From positions 1 to 45,637 of the forward strand of contig JAIOYV010000054.1 in the NCBI GenBank assembly GCA_021740905.1: a stretch of 45,637 nucleotides of DNA. Reading direction: 5' to 3'. Below the pieces are notes generated by a model. That model had not been told where the DNA came from. It saw only the letters and a list, made by a program, of their open reading frames with translations, and searched no databases. Source of the DNA: Bacteroidales bacterium. Its GTDB lineage: Bacteria; Bacteroidota; Bacteroidia; Bacteroidales; M50B96. Position 1 is the first letter of the stretch. Each line of letters starts with the position of its first letter. Below, piece by piece: positions 8,838 to 15,635 of the stretch. The translations under genes and the position numbers were made by a program.

Positions 8838-10655
8838 ATGAAAAAAAAAAACAATAATTTCCGGGAAAAAGTATTTAAACAGGTTTTTATTGCAACCGAT
8901 TACCTGAAACAGTTTGCTGTGGGCCTTTCCAGTCTGAGCCTTTTTGTTTTTTCCGTTTCTTCCGTTTTATTTATTCTTTTATTTCTTTTTCATATCGGGG
9001 TTTTTCAGCAGGAGTTGCATAAAATTGACCTTTTGGGAAATTATAAAATAATTTTTCTGCCGCTATTTATTTCAAAGTATACCCGTCTTATTTTAAACAT
9101 TAAAAAAAAGAAACGCTATGTGCTGGCTTTTGATTTTATCGTTTTCCTTTTTAGTGTGGGAATTTTGCTTTTCAACAGCAGCACTTTTCCTTCGTTTCAA
9201 CAGGCAGGTGTTTTTTTTACAGGAAAAGTTGTGTTAATCCTGGCTTGTTTTTTATTGATAATTACAGAAGCAGATATCATTTTTTCAGGTTTAAATTCAG
9301 TTAAAATCCCTCCGGCCCTGTTGTTTGTACTGAGTTTTTTATTTATAATACTCATTGGTTCCGGATTGCTGATGCTCCCCAAGGCGCATGTCATGCCCAT
9401 GTCATATTTAGATGCCTTGTTTACTTCCACCAGTGCGGTTTGTGTTACCGGGCTTATTGTCCTCGACACTTCCACTGCATTCACATCCACAGGGCAAATT
9501 ATAATTTTATTTTTAATCCAGATTGGGGGTTTGGGAATTATGACCTTTACCGGTTTTTTAGCCTATGTTTTTACGGGTACTGCCTCGTTTAGCGAAAGGG
9601 TGATGTTAAAAGATATCCTTTCATCAGAAAACCTGGGCAGTCTGTTTAAGGTCGTAATAGAAATCCTGCTCATAACATTTTTAACCGAACTTGTTGGTGC
9701 AGTTATTATTTATTATAATACCCCGGGCGAGGTAGCTGATAAAATGTTTTTTTCCGTTTTTCATTCCATCTCGGCTTTCTGCAACGCTGGTTTTTCAACC
9801 TTGCCACAGGGTTTGTCAACCAACATTGTACATTTTAGTTACAATATACATTTTGTTGTTGCTTTCCTGATTATTTTGGGCGGTATCGGATTTCCTGTAA
9901 TGTTAGGATTGTATGAAAATTTCACCCGTTTTTTTGTTGCCATTTTCCGCAGGGTTCAGCATAAAAAGAAACTTTACTTTGGCAGCCGCGACATGAATAC
10001 CTCAATGGTTTTAACTACAACAATTGCACTTTTAATTGTCGGGGCAGTAGTTTATTACCTACTCGAAAAAGATACCAGCCTGGCAGGCTTAACTCCATAC
10101 CAGAAAGCCGTTACCGCATTTTTTGGGAGTGTAAGCGCCCGAACAGCGGGTTTTAATATTGTCGATATTTCGTTATGGGGTTACCCCACAGTATTTATTA
10201 TGATTTTTTTGATGTGGGTAGGCGCCTCACCTGGTTCAACCGGAGGAGGTATAAAAACCACCACTTTTGCTGTGGCAATAATGGCTGCGTTTAATTTTGT
10301 ACGGGGGAGGAAAAGCCTGGAAATTGGTAACCGCAAAATTGGGACAAGTACTATTATGCGTGTAACTGTGGTCATTATCCTTTCCATCGTAATTATTTTT
10401 TCAGGTTTTTTGGCACTGTTAATTTTTGAGCCCGACAAAAATCCGGTACACTTGCTTTTCGAAAGTTTTTCGGCATTTGGCACTGTGGGGCTCAGCCTGG
10501 TAAACACGGCTACTTTAAATGAAAACAGCAAATGGATAATCATTTTTCTGATGTTTATTGGCCGGGTTGGCCCGATAACGCTATTGTCCGGAATTTTTAT
10601 TTCGCAACAAAAGAAATATTATAAATACCCCGTGCAGGATATTATTATAAACTAA
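8838..10655 (+). CDS. Second Trk/Ktr-type potassium channel subunit (KtrB-like)
   Basis: A 605-residue membrane protein, longer than the first subunit because of an N-terminal extension of about 170 residues with four or five extra hydrophobic helices. The core repeats the TrkH/KtrB plan: TSTSAVCVTGLI, FHSISAFCNAGFS, FGSVSARTAGFN and FESFSAFGTVGLS, each with the filter Gly. ASPGSTGGGIKTTTF lies between loops 3 and 4. This form is closer to KtrB than the preceding gene is, and it precedes a KtrA-length RCK gene by 10 bp, the classical ktrB-ktrA pairing. The extension is seen in other Bacteroidota Trk proteins as I recall them; its function is unknown. The start ATG at 8838 is followed by a poly-lysine stretch. 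Confidence 0.9.
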   Translation: MKKKNNNFREKVFKQVFIATDYLKQFAVGLSSLSLFVFSVSSVLFILLFLFHIGVFQQELHKIDLLGNYKIIFLPLFISKYTRLILNIKKKKRYVLAFDFIVFLFSVGILLFNSSTFPSFQQAGVFFTGKVVLILACFLLIITEADIIFSGLNSVKIPPALLFVLSFLFIILIGSGLLMLPKAHVMPMSYLDALFTSTSAVCVTGLIVLDTSTAFTSTGQIIILFLIQIGGLGIMTFTGFLAYVFTGTASFSERVMLKDILSSENLGSLFKVVIEILLITFLTELVGAVIIYYNTPGEVADKMFFSVFHSISAFCNAGFSTLPQGLSTNIVHFSYNIHFVVAFLIILGGIGFPVMLGLYENFTRFFVAIFRRVQHKKKLYFGSRDMNTSMVLTTTIALLIVGAVVYYLLEKDTSLAGLTPYQKAVTAFFGSVSARTAGFNIVDISLWGYPTVFIMIFLMWVGASPGSTGGGIKTTTFAVAIMAAFNFVRGRKSLEIGNRKIGTSTIMRVTVVIILSIVIIFSGFLALLIFEPDKNPVHLLFESFSAFGTVGLSLVNTATLNENSKWIIIFLMFIGRVGPITLLSGIFISQQKKYYKYPVQDIIIN

Positions 10656-10665
10656 AACTATCATC

Positions 10666-11349
10666 ATGAAATACATTGTTATTGGATTAGGCTATTTTGG
10701 AAGCACTTTGGCATCGAACCTTACCAGCCAGGGGCACGAGGTTATTGGCGTGGATAACCGGTATGAAAAAATTGAAGAATACAAAGATATAATTTCCGTA
10801 GTTATGGAAATGGACGCAACAAGCCCGCATGCTTTAAATTCGTTGCCGGTTCACGATGTGGATGCGATAATTGTGGCTATTGGCGAGGATATTGGTTCGT
10901 CGGTGCTTATCCTTTCGATACTACAAAACTCGAAGGTAAAAAGGATTATCGGGCGTGCAATTACACCCATCCATCGGAACATTCTCAGTCAACTCGGCAT
11001 CAAAGAAATCATCCAGCCCGAGGAAGAGACTGCTTTAATGGTTTCCTCCATCCTTCAGATAAAATATGCCCAAAAAGTTTTGGAACTGAACAACGAAAAC
11101 GCAGTGGCTGAATTATCGGTACCCGAAAAATACATCGGACATACTCCAGAAAGTGTAAATATTTTAGCGCGGTTCAAACTAAAATTAATTGCTGTTAAAA
11201 TACTGACAGGTAAAAGGGGAATTTTTAGCCTGCATGATGAAAATTATTCCATTGAATATAATATCGATTTGGAAAGGCTCTTAAACGAAAATGACATTTT
11301 AGTGGTTGCCGGAAAAATCCATGATATAAAAAGGTTTACTGAATCATAA
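10666..11349 (+). CDS. ktrA: KtrA/TrkA-type RCK regulatory subunit
   Basis: A 227-residue cytosolic protein with one RCK_N domain and one RCK_C domain. The Rossmann nucleotide-binding loop is GLGYFG at residues 7-12, with acidic D30 at the end of the second strand (VIGVDN), as in NAD(H)/ATP-binding RCK domains. The C-terminal ~80 residues (from about VAELSVPEKYIGHTPES) match a TrkA_C fold. The single-unit length is that of KtrA, not of the ~450-residue TrkA. It should form an octameric ring that gates the channel subunit. Since two channel genes precede it and no other RCK gene is in the window, it may serve both. A cation/proton antiporter gene follows after 19 bp. Confidence 0.9.
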   Translation: MKYIVIGLGYFGSTLASNLTSQGHEVIGVDNRYEKIEEYKDIISVVMEMDATSPHALNSLPVHDVDAIIVAIGEDIGSSVLILSILQNSKVKRIIGRAITPIHRNILSQLGIKEIIQPEEETALMVSSILQIKYAQKVLELNNENAVAELSVPEKYIGHTPESVNILARFKLKLIAVKILTGKRGIFSLHDENYSIEYNIDLERLLNENDILVVAGKIHDIKRFTES

Positions 11350-11368
11350 CTTCAAAATTCTATAAAAT

Positions 11369-12550
11369 ATGACATATCAGGTGATTATAGCATTTTGTAT
11401 TATTATTTTATTGGCGTACCTGTTCGATATTACCGGGAAATATTCCAAAATACCCGGGGTATTACTCCTTATCCTGCTGGGGATAATCATACATTTTTTG
11501 GTAATAAAGGCAGGTTTGTATGTCCCCAACCTTGAACCGGTACTCCCTATTATCGGCACTCTTGGGCTGATACTGATTGTAATGGAAGCCAGCCTCGACC
11601 TGAAAATAAACGCCGAAAAGAAAAAAATAATTCGAAAATCAATCTTATCATCGGTGGTATTATTTGTCCTTTTTATTGTCATATTCTCATACGTTTTAAA
11701 AGTTTTTTTTCCAATTCCCTGGAACACCGCTTTGTTAAATGCCATTCCACTTGGAATTATTAGTAGCGCAGTTGCCATTCCGGCAGCGGCAAACCTCAAC
11801 CCTGCCAATAAAGAATTCGTTATTTACGAAAGTTCATTCTCGGATATCCTGGGGATTTTGGTTTTCGATTTTATCGTTGTTGGGTTTGTAACTATTTCAG
11901 GGAGCCTTGCAAACCTCCTGCTCGCCAGTTTTGTCACGCTGTTGATTTCAATTTTGGCTACCACCGCTTTGGCCCTTTTGTTGCACAAAATTACCCACCA
12001 CGTAAATTATGTGATAATAATGACTTTTATAGTCTTGATTTATTCACTGGCAAAATTCATCCACCTTCCGGCTTTATTATTTGTTTTGATTTTCGGACTG
12101 GTACTTGCAAATTACCGTTTTCTGGAGGTTTCATTTACCAGAAGGTTTATTAATTTCGAAAAATTCGGGAAGGACATTGAGTCGTTTAAACATATTTCGG
12201 GTGAGTTGACATTTCTGGTCCGTTCGTTTTTCTTTATTATGTTTGGCTACCTCACAAAACTGGATGAGCTTTTAAATGTACAAAATCTCACTTTTTCAGT
12301 TGGAATAGTGCTTTTTCTTATTCTGTGTCGCTGGTTGTTTTTCAAGCAGGTAATAAAAGAACCAGTCATCCCTTTACTATTTTATGCTCCAAGAGGGTTA
12401 ATTACAATCCTATTGTTTTTAAGCATCCCCGAAATTAACAGACTTGAAATCATCAATGAAGGAGTTGTAACGCAGGTAATTTTCATTTCCATTTTATTGT
12501 TATCGCCCGGAAATATGCTAAATAAAACAAAAACAACTTTACAGCAGTGA
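11369..12550 (+). CDS. CPA-family cation/proton antiporter
   Basis: A 393-residue, highly hydrophobic protein with roughly 11-12 membrane helices, typical of the Na+/H+ exchanger (CPA1/CPA2) superfamily without a cytosolic tail. The transport-core motif is seen at YESSFSDILGILVFDF, with D159 a likely cation-binding acid, preceded by the discontinuous-helix-like GIISSAVAIPAAANL. It is probably an Na+/H+ or K+/H+ exchanger. As last gene of the kinase-channel run, it would complement K+ uptake with Na+ extrusion or pH control. Ion specificity cannot be read from the sequence. The transcript originally ran into a hairpin now displaced to 13474-13526 by the IS element. Confidence 0.87.
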   Translation: MTYQVIIAFCIIILLAYLFDITGKYSKIPGVLLLILLGIIIHFLVIKAGLYVPNLEPVLPIIGTLGLILIVMEASLDLKINAEKKKIIRKSILSSVVLFVLFIVIFSYVLKVFFPIPWNTALLNAIPLGIISSAVAIPAAANLNPANKEFVIYESSFSDILGILVFDFIVVGFVTISGSLANLLLASFVTLLISILATTALALLLHKITHHVNYVIIMTFIVLIYSLAKFIHLPALLFVLIFGLVLANYRFLEVSFTRRFINFEKFGKDIESFKHISGELTFLVRSFFFIMFGYLTKLDELLNVQNLTFSVGIVLFLILCRWLFFKQVIKEPVIPLLFYAPRGLITILLFLSIPEINRLEIINEGVVTQVIFISILLLSPGNMLNKTKTTLQQ

Positions 12551-12592
12551 ATATTTTCGTTTTAAATCTTTATCTTTTACAACAAAATATTA

Positions 12593-12598
12593 ATAGAA
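12593..12598 (+). repeat. Left 6-bp direct repeat (ATAGAA), putative IS target duplication
   Basis: ATAGAA immediately precedes the IS1-like end GGTAATGTTCC. The identical hexamer follows the proposed right end at 13444-13449. Six bp is short for IS1-family elements (usually 8-9), so the call rests on exact adjacency to both proposed ends. Confidence 0.5.
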
Positions 12599-12688
12599 GG
12601 TAATGTTCCAAACGCGGATATGCTGACATAAAATCCCTACTTTTGCTACGAAACAAGAAAATATAAACGAAACACAAACACGATTTTT

Positions 12689-13114
12689 ATGGTAACTACA
12701 GTCGGAGATCGTATACAAAAGCAAAATAGCGGCCTAAAAATGGGCATTTCAACAATACGTGTTACAAATGCGGATACGGAAAATCCAGTGTGCAAATATT
12801 GTAATGGTAAGTGTGTGAAAGCAGGAAAAGAAAGAAGTGGAAAACAGAGGTTTAAGTGTACTTCATGTTGCCGAAGACAGGTTGCCTATTATGACAACCA
12901 TGCTTTTAATGATAATACTGATGAGAATATTATTGCATTAACAAAAGAAGGTGTAGGGGTAAGGAGCACAGCTCGTTTGTTAAATATTTCACCAACTACA
13001 TTGCTTTCAAGAATTAGGAAGATTGCAGATAAAATTTGTGAGCCGGTATTAGCATTTGGAAAGGAATATGAAGTAGATGAACTTCGTACTTTTATAAAAA
13101 AAAAGGTAGGCTAA
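12689..13114 (+). CDS. insA: IS1-family InsA-like protein (zinc finger and HTH)
   Basis: 141 residues in the zero frame. A zinc-finger module (CKYCNGKCVKAGKE then FKCTSCCRRQ) is followed by a helix-turn-helix (VRSTARLLNISPTTLLSRI), the standard InsA DNA-binding arrangement. The ORF continues into the start of the catalytic domain (EYEVDELRTFIKKK, carrying the likely first catalytic Asp) and ends just after an uninterrupted run of nine A at 13096-13104. A -1 slip in that run joins it to the rest of the transposase. Alone it would act as InsA does, binding the IS ends and repressing transposition. Confidence 0.82.
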   Translation: MVTTVGDRIQKQNSGLKMGISTIRVTNADTENPVCKYCNGKCVKAGKERSGKQRFKCTSCCRRQVAYYDNHAFNDNTDENIIALTKEGVGVRSTARLLNISPTTLLSRIRKIADKICEPVLAFGKEYEVDELRTFIKKKVG

Positions 13115-13437
13115 TCTGGATTGTCAGTGCATGGAGAAAAGATACAAAAGAAGTAGTTCGATTTAGTGTTGGAAGTAGAACCAACAAAACTTTAAGAAGG
13201 GTAACAGATACATTAGGCTTGGCAAATACCCTTAAAATTTATACTGATAAACTAAAGCAATATTCAACCTTAATTGACCAGAAAGTCCACAACACGAAAA
13301 CCCACGGGACAAATCATGTTGAGAGAATGCACCTAAATCTAAGAACACACCTTAAAAGATTAAACCGAAGGACAATATGTTTCAGCAAAAGTATGAGTCT
13401 ACTTATTGCAATACTTAAAATTTACTTTTGGGGATAA
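13105..13437 (+). CDS. insB: IS1-family InsB-like catalytic part, reached by -1 frameshift
   Basis: This frame is open from the A9 run to the stop at 13435-13437. It begins GRLIWIVSAW and contains LKIYTDKL (second Asp), then THGTNHVERMHLNLR (terminal acidic residue in an NHxER context) and THLKRLNRRTICFSKS, all hallmark IS1 transposase motifs. No good independent start exists before the conserved part; the ATG-type start at 13219 would drop about 38 conserved residues. A fusion by -1 frameshifting at 13096-13104 gives about 249 residues, a normal IS1 transposase size. It could be programmed as in IS1 of enterobacteria, or a simple indel that killed the element. Confidence 0.75.
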   Translation, partial: GRLIWIVSAWRKDTKEVVRFSVGSRTNKTLRRVTDTLGLANTLKIYTDKLKQYSTLIDQKVHNTKTHGTNHVERMHLNLRTHLKRLNRRTICFSKSMSLLIAILKIYFWG

Positions 13438-13443
13438 GAAACC

Positions 13444-13449
13444 ATAGAA
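13444..13449 (+). repeat. Right 6-bp direct repeat (ATAGAA), putative IS target duplication
   Basis: Identical to 12593-12598 and directly adjacent to the proposed right end of the IS1-like element. Confidence 0.5.
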
Positions 13450-13473
13450 ACTAATATAGATTTCAATATTAGA

Positions 13474-13526
13474 AAAGGGCTGAAGTGAAGTTAAAAATAA
13501 CAATTCACCAGCCCTTTAAAATTTTT
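13474..13526 (+). terminator. Bidirectional rho-independent terminator
   Basis: AAAGGGCT (13474-13481) pairs with AGCCCTTT (13510-13517). An inner GTGAA/TTCAC extends the stem, and A-runs and T-runs flank it on both sides. It sits between the plus-strand antiporter/IS and the minus-strand gene ending at 13543, so it can serve both directions. It was probably the original end of the ion-transport operon. Confidence 0.7.
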
Positions 13527-13542
13527 AATAATTATAAGTTGC

Positions 13543-13809
13543 TTAGAGATTGATATTTTCGGACAACATAGAAATACTGTTGGCTATTTCACTAAGAGAT
13601 TCTTTAATTGAATTTCCATTAAATTGACTACTTGCTCCTAATTCAATTGCTATTGCTTCAATTGCACCTGGTCCGGAACCGGTAATTACCAGGGCTTCAG
13701 TCAAAATTGAATTATACTGCATCTTACATGCAATTTGTAGGGCTTCAAAATCGGTTAATTTGAAATCTTTTTGCAATTCTTTTGCTTTGTCATCTACATG
13801 CACTATCAT
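13543..13809 (-). CDS. Small hypothetical protein (88 aa)
   Basis: 88 residues beginning MIVHVDDKAKELQKDF, with a short glycine-containing motif (VITGSGPGAIEAIAIELG) and an alternating hydrophobic C-terminus. No signal peptide, cysteine motif or membrane helix is seen, so it is probably cytosolic. Its ATG overlaps the stop of a possible 38-residue ORF (ATGA), suggesting translational coupling with the genes upstream on the minus strand. It lies between the terminator at 13474-13526 and the 86-residue ORF, in the small accessory patch led by the recombinase. No family was recognised. Confidence 0.55.
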   Translation of the reverse strand: MIVHVDDKAKELQKDFKLTDFEALQIACKMQYNSILTEALVITGSGPGAIEAIAIELGASSQFNGNSIKESLSEIANSISMLSENINL

Positions 13810-13922
13810 AAATATTTAATTGTGTTAAAATTACCAGAAACCCGTCTGGTAGCGGCTTTAGGGCAGTAAAAATATTCAAATTCATCCTTTAAAACCTGAT
13901 TAATACTGGAAATATTTTCCAT
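13806..13922 (-). CDS. Possible 38-residue ORF coupled to its neighbours
   Basis: An ATG on the minus strand at 13922-13920 opens a 38-codon frame starting MENISSINQVLKDEFEYFYC. Its TGA overlaps the ATG of the 88-residue gene by four bases, and its start overlaps the end of the 86-residue ORF by about 34 bp. The tight overlaps suggest a coupled cistron. Equally, this could be the continuation of the 86-residue protein after a frameshift. No family is recognised and the short length keeps confidence low. Confidence 0.3.
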   Translation of the reverse strand: MENISSINQVLKDEFEYFYCPKAATRRVSGNFNTIKYL

Positions 13923-14149
13923 TTGGTTTTTTTGCACCGGATTTCTGATTTCTTCTTACACTGTAAAGCTTTTTTTACATCCATGACAAATGTAAAATGC
14001 TCCCAAAACTCATGTGCTAATACAGGATCGTTTTCAACATCTTGCTCAAAAGCCCTTTCTTCATCTTCGCTAAGTCTTCTAAATACATAATTGTCAATTC
14101 TATCGAATCGCTCAAGGTATTCTTCACTAAATTCTTCTTCGTTTTCCAT
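13889..14149 (-). CDS. Small protein like the N-terminus of Bacteroidota anti-sigma-type proteins, possibly truncated
   Basis: 86 residues. The segment FDRIDNYVFRRLSEDEERAFEQDVENDPVLAHEF (about 14-47) has the pattern IDxYLxxxLSxEExxxFExxLxxDPxLAxE. That pattern occurs at the N-terminus of many Bacteroidota membrane-bound anti-sigma-like or FecR-associated proteins. Those proteins usually continue with a membrane helix and a periplasmic part. Here the protein ends in a basic stretch (CKKKSEIRCKKTKWK) and stops, so it is either a compact soluble version or truncated by frameshift into the overlapping 38-residue frame. It lies 124 bp downstream of the recombinase gene on the same strand. Confidence 0.5.
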   Translation of the reverse strand: MENEEEFSEEYLERFDRIDNYVFRRLSEDEERAFEQDVENDPVLAHEFWEHFTFVMDVKKALQCKKKSEIRCKKTKWKIFPVLIRF

Positions 14150-14167
14150 TTTCCTGATTTTTAAATT

Positions 14168-14265
14168 AATAGTCCTTCTATATACTTAATACCATGAGAT
14201 TACTATTTGTTACACTTAAAAAATATTTTTTTTGAATTTGTCAAAATGAGAAATGAATAGTCCTT
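14168..14265. repeat. 10-bp direct repeats (AATAGTCCTT) flanking a noncoding gap
   Basis: AATAGTCCTT occurs at 14168-14177 and again at 14256-14265, spaced by 88 bp. The two copies bracket the noncoding DNA between the recombinase stop and the 86-residue ORF. The region is A+T-rich, so chance is possible. Confidence 0.3.
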
Positions 14266-14272
14266 GTATTAT

Positions 14273-15271
14273 TTATTTTCCACGATACCGGGGATGGTAT
14301 TTGTCAAGTTGTTCTTTGAGGAATGTGTAATTAAGATGTGCGTATATTTCGGTCGAAGAAATATCTGCATGTCCCAGTAGCTGCATAATATTTATAAGAT
14401 TGACCCCGGAACGGACCAGGTGCGTAGCAAATGAATGCCTGAATATATGGGGATGCACATTTTTCCTAATGCCAACACTTTTTGCAGCAACATCCACAAT
14501 TCTGTCTACTTGCTGGATGGATAGCTGGGTTCCCCATCGTCCCAGAAAAACATAATCTTCATTTCCAGGCTGAATCCGGCCATTTCTTCTTAGTGCTAAA
14601 TATCTGTTTAAGGCAAGAATAGCCTTTTCATGGATAAATACAACACGTTCTTTCCGGCCTTTTCCAAATATTACAATGCGACCTTGTTTCAAATGCAGAT
14701 TAGAAATGAGTAAGTTGGTTAATTCTGAAACCCTGATTCCGGTTGCATACAATACTTCGATTATAGCATAATCCCGTATGCCTTTTTCTGTTTCAAGATT
14801 GAGGCCATTCAATATTCTTGAGATTTCTGCAAAATTCAATGTATTAGGCAGCTTCAGAGGTTTCCTGGGAGTTCCGATTAAGGCAATCGGATTGTACTGC
14901 ACTAAACCTTCCACAAGAAGATAATGGAAAAAATCCTTTAGAATGTGAATGATTTTAATGTGTGTGTTTACCTGCAACTTGGATACATACTCATGTATGT
15001 AGTGTTTTATGATGTCCTGACTGACATCTGCAATTTTACAAGTAGGGTAGTGGCTTGTCCAAAATTTGCCAAACCTGTCTACTTCATTTGTATAAGTTAC
15101 AATGGTACTTTTAGCACTTGCTTTTTCGAGTCTTAGAAAGCCTCTATACTTCTGCTTAATTTCTTGCCATTCATTTTCTTCACTGGCTTTGATTGTAGTT
15201 GTATCGGTAGCACTACCATTATGATAGTTCTTTAATAACTCGTAATAATCTAATTTTCTGCGCTTTGCCAT
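14273..15271 (-). CDS. Tyrosine recombinase, XerC/XerD-like
   Basis: 332 residues, intact. The SAM-like N-terminal core-binding domain spans about 38-130 (WQEIKQKYRGFLRLEKAS onward) after a ~35-residue extension. The catalytic domain shows TGIRVSEL (R180), FGKGRKERV (Lys), HPHIFRHSFATHL (HxxR), LLGHADISSTEIYAH (His and nucleophile Y310). All six RKHRHY positions are present. The N-terminal extension and the sequence between motifs differ from a typical chromosomal XerD, and the gene sits with small ORFs and beside an IS element. I therefore infer an element-encoded or site-specific accessory recombinase. A 9-bp inverted repeat with a 7-bp spacer about 175 bp upstream of its start is a candidate substrate. 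It could still be a paralogous Xer protein. Confidence 0.88.
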   Translation of the reverse strand: MAKRRKLDYYELLKNYHNGSATDTTTIKASEENEWQEIKQKYRGFLRLEKASAKSTIVTYTNEVDRFGKFWTSHYPTCKIADVSQDIIKHYIHEYVSKLQVNTHIKIIHILKDFFHYLLVEGLVQYNPIALIGTPRKPLKLPNTLNFAEISRILNGLNLETEKGIRDYAIIEVLYATGIRVSELTNLLISNLHLKQGRIVIFGKGRKERVVFIHEKAILALNRYLALRRNGRIQPGNEDYVFLGRWGTQLSIQQVDRIVDVAAKSVGIRKNVHPHIFRHSFATHLVRSGVNLINIMQLLGHADISSTEIYAHLNYTFLKEQLDKYHPRYRGK

Positions 15272-15586
15272 CTTACCGAAAATATATTTTTATAGATGTA
15301 AATAAATTGATGTTGAAATCGGTTTTACTTTACAAATTAAATAAAAGAATATCAATATTATATAAATAAAATTGTATTCTAAAAACAACGAATGTTTACT
15401 GTAAATATATTGATATACAATAAGATAATTAAAATTGTTAAAATATATTACACGATGAAAGTGTAATATTTCAAAACTTTGCGATTTTATGATTTTTGTA
15501 ATGTACATAATATCAATAATATACGAAATTTCTATAATTTACAATTGTCCTATAATTAATATTATGTTAAATAAGAAATTTAAATA
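15272..15586. other. Very A+T-rich noncoding stretch upstream of the recombinase
   Basis: About 315 bp of extreme A+T content between the recombinase start and the TPR-gene terminator. No credible ORF was seen; the 72-codon frame within it is low complexity. It contains one clear inverted repeat at 15445-15469. No TAnnTTTG element was found for the recombinase. Confidence 0.5.
15445..15469. repeat. Inverted repeat resembling a tyrosine-recombinase core site
   Basis: ATATTACAC (15445-15453) and GTGTAATAT (15461-15469) are perfect inverted arms around the 7-bp spacer GATGAAA. Xer/dif and phage core sites have 9-11-bp arms around 6-8 bp, so the geometry fits. No T-run follows, so a terminator is unlikely. 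An operator controlling the recombinase is the main alternative. Confidence 0.45.
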
Positions 15587-15617
15587 GAAAGGAGAAGAAC
15601 GAAATCTCACTCCTTTC
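15587..15617 (-). terminator. Terminator of the TPR-protein gene
   Basis: GAAAGGAG (15587-15594) pairs with CTCCTTTC (15610-15617). Read on the minus strand the hairpin is followed by a T-rich tract. It lies 19 bp past the TPR-gene stop. Confidence 0.55.
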
Positions 15618-15635
15618 AAAACTTAGAAAATATTT

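Larger units (their letters stand above)
12599..13443 (+). mobile_element. IS1-family insertion sequence (about 845 bp)
   Basis: The element holds an InsA-like ORF and an overlapping InsB-like ORF in the -1 frame. The proposed left end GGTAATGTTCCAAAC resembles the IS1 terminal sequence (GGTAATG...CCAAC). The right end, read inward on the other strand, begins GGTTTCTTATCCCC and matches the left only weakly, so that boundary is less secure. Both ends abut an identical ATAGAA. The insertion lies between the stop of the antiporter gene (48 bp upstream of the left repeat) and a rho-independent terminator (24 bp beyond the right repeat). It therefore lengthened the 3' part of the ion-transport operon without breaking a gene. 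Confidence 0.65.

Noticed and set aside
12599-15271. IS1 element and recombinase patch as one composite transposon
   Set aside because: The direct repeats delimit only the IS1 element, and no second IS copy was found beyond the recombinase.
15290-15508. 72-codon minus-strand frame in the A+T-rich gap
   Set aside because: The composition is almost only I, Y, F, L, N and S residues of A+T-rich DNA, with no motif.
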